A stretch of 64,000 bases of DNA. Source: Chitinophagaceae bacterium UBA1931. GTDB lineage: Bacteria > Bacteroidota > Bacteroidia > Chitinophagales > Chitinophagaceae. Below are positions 62,251 to 64,000 of this stretch, in pieces. The position numbers and the translations under genes were made by a program. Position 1 is the stretch's first letter, and every line of letters starts with the position of its first letter. The stretch lies in the NCBI GenBank assembly GCA_002337125.1, contig DDFJ01000004.1:2283889-2347888 (forward strand). Reading direction: 5' to 3'. The notes below the pieces were generated by a model that ran no database searches, had not been told where the DNA came from, and saw nothing but the letters and a program-made list of their open reading frames with translations.

Positions 62251-63339
62251 ATGGGAAAGCAATACGAAATACCGGTAGGTGCGCAGCATATTGCATTGCT
62301 GGAGCCATTGCACTTTAAGTTTACAACCGAAAACGAAAAGATCATCAATACAGATGCGAATGTATATTATGTACATCGTGGTATTGAACTGGCCTGCTGT
62401 TCAAAATTCAAGTTCCGCCAGGTAAGTTTTGTGGTGGGCCGTGTATGCGGTTTGTGTTCTATTTCGCACACAACAGCTTATTCGCAGGTGGCCGAAAAAT
62501 TATTGAAGATTGAAATTCCAAGGCGTGCAAAATATTTACGCATGCTGATTATTGAACTCGACCGTATTCACTCTCATCTTCTTTGCTTAAGTCATGTTGC
62601 TGAGAACTCCGGCTTTGAAGCATTGTTTATGAAAACCATGCAGTACAGGGAGTTTTCAATGGAGCTGCTCGAAGCTGTTTGCGGTAACCGCATTCAATAC
62701 GATTTTTCAATAGTGGGTGGTGTATCAAGAGATCTCAAACCACAGGTTGCTGACTCAATCATCAGCCGACTCAAAACATTTATGCCGCAGTTAGATGAAC
62801 TGATGGACATCTACAAACATAACTGGACACTTTCGTTAAAGAACAAAGGTGTTGGTGCCATTACCAAACAACAGGCAATGGAACTCAACCTTGTTGGTCC
62901 GTTTGCAAGAGCTGCCGGTTTGGCTGTTGATGTACGTAATGAAACAGAAGATTTGTTGCCATGGAAAGAAGTTGGTTTTGAAATGGTGACAGAAACTGCT
63001 GGTGATGTGTATTCAAGAAACATGATCAGGCTTCGTGAACTGTATGTTTCTATCCGCATCGTCAACAACATCATCAACGGTTTGCCCGAAGGTGACCTGA
63101 TTACTGAAACAAAAGCATTTCCTGAAGGTGAAGCAACTGTAAGATTGGAAGCTCCACGTGGCGAACTGTTTTATTATGCCAAAGGAAATAAAACACAGGT
63201 GCTGGAACGTTTGAAAATTAAAGCACCCACATTCTCCAATGTGGCAGGTATGGTAAAAGGATTTGAAGGAAACGAATACGGAAGTGCACCTGCTATCATT
63301 GCATCTTATGATCCTTGTCTTTCTTGTACAGCACGATAA
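62251..63339 (+). CDS. echE: Ech-type hydrogenase large subunit EchE (NuoD-like)
   Basis: The 362-residue protein binds a NiFe site with RVCGLCSISHT (Cys66, Cys69) and DPCLSCTAR (Cys356, Cys359), the last nine residues. The chain stops at Arg362, so there is no C-terminal extension to cleave and no endopeptidase is needed. Conserved parts such as RGIEL and LELDRIHSHLL match group 4 hydrogenases. It makes H2 from protons with ferredoxin electrons or the reverse. Confidence 0.92.
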   Translation: MGKQYEIPVGAQHIALLEPLHFKFTTENEKIINTDANVYYVHRGIELACCSKFKFRQVSFVVGRVCGLCSISHTTAYSQVAEKLLKIEIPRRAKYLRMLIIELDRIHSHLLCLSHVAENSGFEALFMKTMQYREFSMELLEAVCGNRIQYDFSIVGGVSRDLKPQVADSIISRLKTFMPQLDELMDIYKHNWTLSLKNKGVGAITKQQAMELNLVGPFARAAGLAVDVRNETEDLLPWKEVGFEMVTETAGDVYSRNMIRLRELYVSIRIVNNIINGLPEGDLITETKAFPEGEATVRLEAPRGELFYYAKGNKTQVLERLKIKAPTFSNVAGMVKGFEGNEYGSAPAIIASYDPCLSCTAR

Positions 63340-63351
63340 ACTTAGTTTGTG

Positions 63352-63831
63352 ATGAAAACATTTTTTAAAGCATTAGGAAACCTGGTAAAGAAACCCGTTA
63401 CAACAAAGTATCCGTTTGAACCTACGTTTAAACCGGATGATTACCGTGGTCTGATCGGTTTTGAAGAAAGTCTCTGCATCTGGTGCAGGCGCTGCGAAGC
63501 GGTATGTCCTCCGGGAGCAATTGTGTTTTCGCAGGATATGGAAGGAAAACAAACCTATCACTACAACCGTGCTGTTTGTATTTATTGCGGCGAATGTGTG
63601 CGTGCCTGTCCAAAAGAAGGAGCATTGTTCCAGACTGCTGAACCTGCACCCTGTGCATTGAAAGAAGAAAATATTAACAACGCCTGGAATAAACTGTACC
63701 CCGAAGCAATTGAAAGCAGGGAACTTTATGCTGCTGAAAAGAAACGGAAAGCTGCAGAAAAAGCTGCTGCCGATAAAGCTGCCGCTGCTGCAAAAAAAGA
63801 AAGTGAAGACAACTCTGGCGCTACAGCTTAA
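63352..63831 (+). CDS. echF: Ech-type hydrogenase ferredoxin-like subunit EchF
   Basis: The 159-residue protein (ATG 63352, just after a GTG) has two 4Fe-4S motifs: CIWCRRCEAVCPPGAI (Cys42, 45, 48, 52) and CIYCGECVRACPKEGAL (Cys76, 79, 82, 86). The C-terminal 45 residues are low-complexity Ala/Lys (KRKAAEKAAADKAAAAAKK). It takes electrons from ferredoxin into the complex. The basic tail could bind ferredoxin. Last structural gene of the operon; hypA follows after 31 bp. Confidence 0.9.
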   Translation: MKTFFKALGNLVKKPVTTKYPFEPTFKPDDYRGLIGFEESLCIWCRRCEAVCPPGAIVFSQDMEGKQTYHYNRAVCIYCGECVRACPKEGALFQTAEPAPCALKEENINNAWNKLYPEAIESRELYAAEKKRKAAEKAAADKAAAAAKKESEDNSGATA

Positions 63832-63862
63832 CATCAGCAGGGGTTAACTTTGCGTTTCATTT

Positions 63863-64000
63863 ATGCACGAACTTTCCATTGCACAATCAATATTATCCAT
63901 TGCTGAAAAATCTGTTCCGCCCGACAGCAAAGAAAAAGTTGTTGCTGTAACACTACAGGTCGGTGAATTAAGCAGTATTGAAACAGAAGCATTGCTGTTT
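63863..64000 (+). CDS. hypA: Hydrogenase nickel insertion protein HypA (truncated by window end)
   Basis: 46 codons are visible: MHELSIAQSILSIAEKS, then VVAVTLQVGELSSIETEALLF. The N-terminal MHELS (Met1, His2, Glu3 bind nickel) and the beta strand QVGELS are diagnostic of HypA. It inserts nickel into hydrogenase large subunits with HypB. The zinc motif lies beyond the edge. Its place after echF suggests further hyp genes to the right. Confidence 0.92.
   Translation, partial: MHELSIAQSILSIAEKSVPPDSKEKVVAVTLQVGELSSIETEALLF

Noticed and set aside
1..64000. tRNA or rRNA genes, transposases, phage structural genes
   Set aside because: No T-loop-like GGTTCRANNC block in a cloverleaf context, no rRNA signature and no transposase-type DDE or tyrosine recombinase motif was seen.

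Overview
The window is a 64 kb chromosomal segment of a Bacteroidota bacterium, most probably a Chitinophagales/Chitinophagaceae member. Evidence: a SusC/SusD pair behind an ECF sigma factor and FecR-type anti-sigma factor, many Bacteroidota-style lipoproteins and secreted proteins, modest GC with AT-rich spacers, and a candidate TTTG/TAnnTTTG-type promoter. No tRNA, rRNA, CRISPR array, transposase or integrase was recognised.

Layout. 0-11 kb (mostly minus strand): a truncated TolC-family efflux gene, ywbE, an M28 peptidase, DUF1624 and DUF3500 proteins, a UPF1-like helicase, and a GC-rich gene with three tandem NUMOD4/HNH-like modules. 11.2-29 kb is an accessory region, almost all plus strand and dense with repeats. 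It holds (a) a six-gene translationally coupled operon (glycosyltransferase, alpha/beta hydrolase, hexapeptide acyltransferase, nucleoside-deoxyribosyltransferase/TIR-like protein, stand-alone amino-acid adenylation enzyme, carrier protein) flanked by diverged direct repeats; (b) a compact RiPP operon: radical SAM/SPASM maturase, a 71-residue precursor with two runs of three aromatic-X-X triplets, and a putative Fe(II)/2-oxoglutarate oxygenase, which looks like a three-residue-cyclophane ('triceptide') pathway; (c) a string of single small genes (DUF4262, DUF6438, lipoproteins, unknowns) separated by copies of the same intergenic repeats. 29-37 kb: rhomboid protease, RDD protein, secreted proteins, a six-PAS histidine kinase and a SugE/Gdx-type transporter.

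37.3-42.3 kb is a NAD-reducing [NiFe] hydrogenase operon: hoxF, a fused hoxU-hoxY, hoxH and the endopeptidase gene hoxW. A NirK-like copper nitrite reductase lies convergent to it, followed by an internally deleted second hoxW copy. 45.5-55.4 kb is a pectin utilisation locus: ECF sigma, FecR, SusC (one-base frameshift), SusD, an esterase, a pectin methylesterase and a rhamnogalacturonan acetylesterase. 55.4-58.2 kb holds four small minus-strand genes spaced by a repeated dyad element. 58.6-64 kb is a six-gene Ech-like membrane hydrogenase operon followed by hypA, cut by the window end.

Together the genes suggest a plant-polymer degrader that can exchange reducing power as H2 through a cytoplasmic NAD-linked hydrogenase and a membrane ferredoxin-linked hydrogenase, with an accessory region encoding two unusual small-molecule or peptide pathways. 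The strongest candidates for something undescribed are the RiPP operon and the adenylation/carrier-protein operon. Short-period tandem repeats (10 and 11 bp) upstream of the Ech operon and near 9.1 and 36.4 kb are a further unexplained signal.
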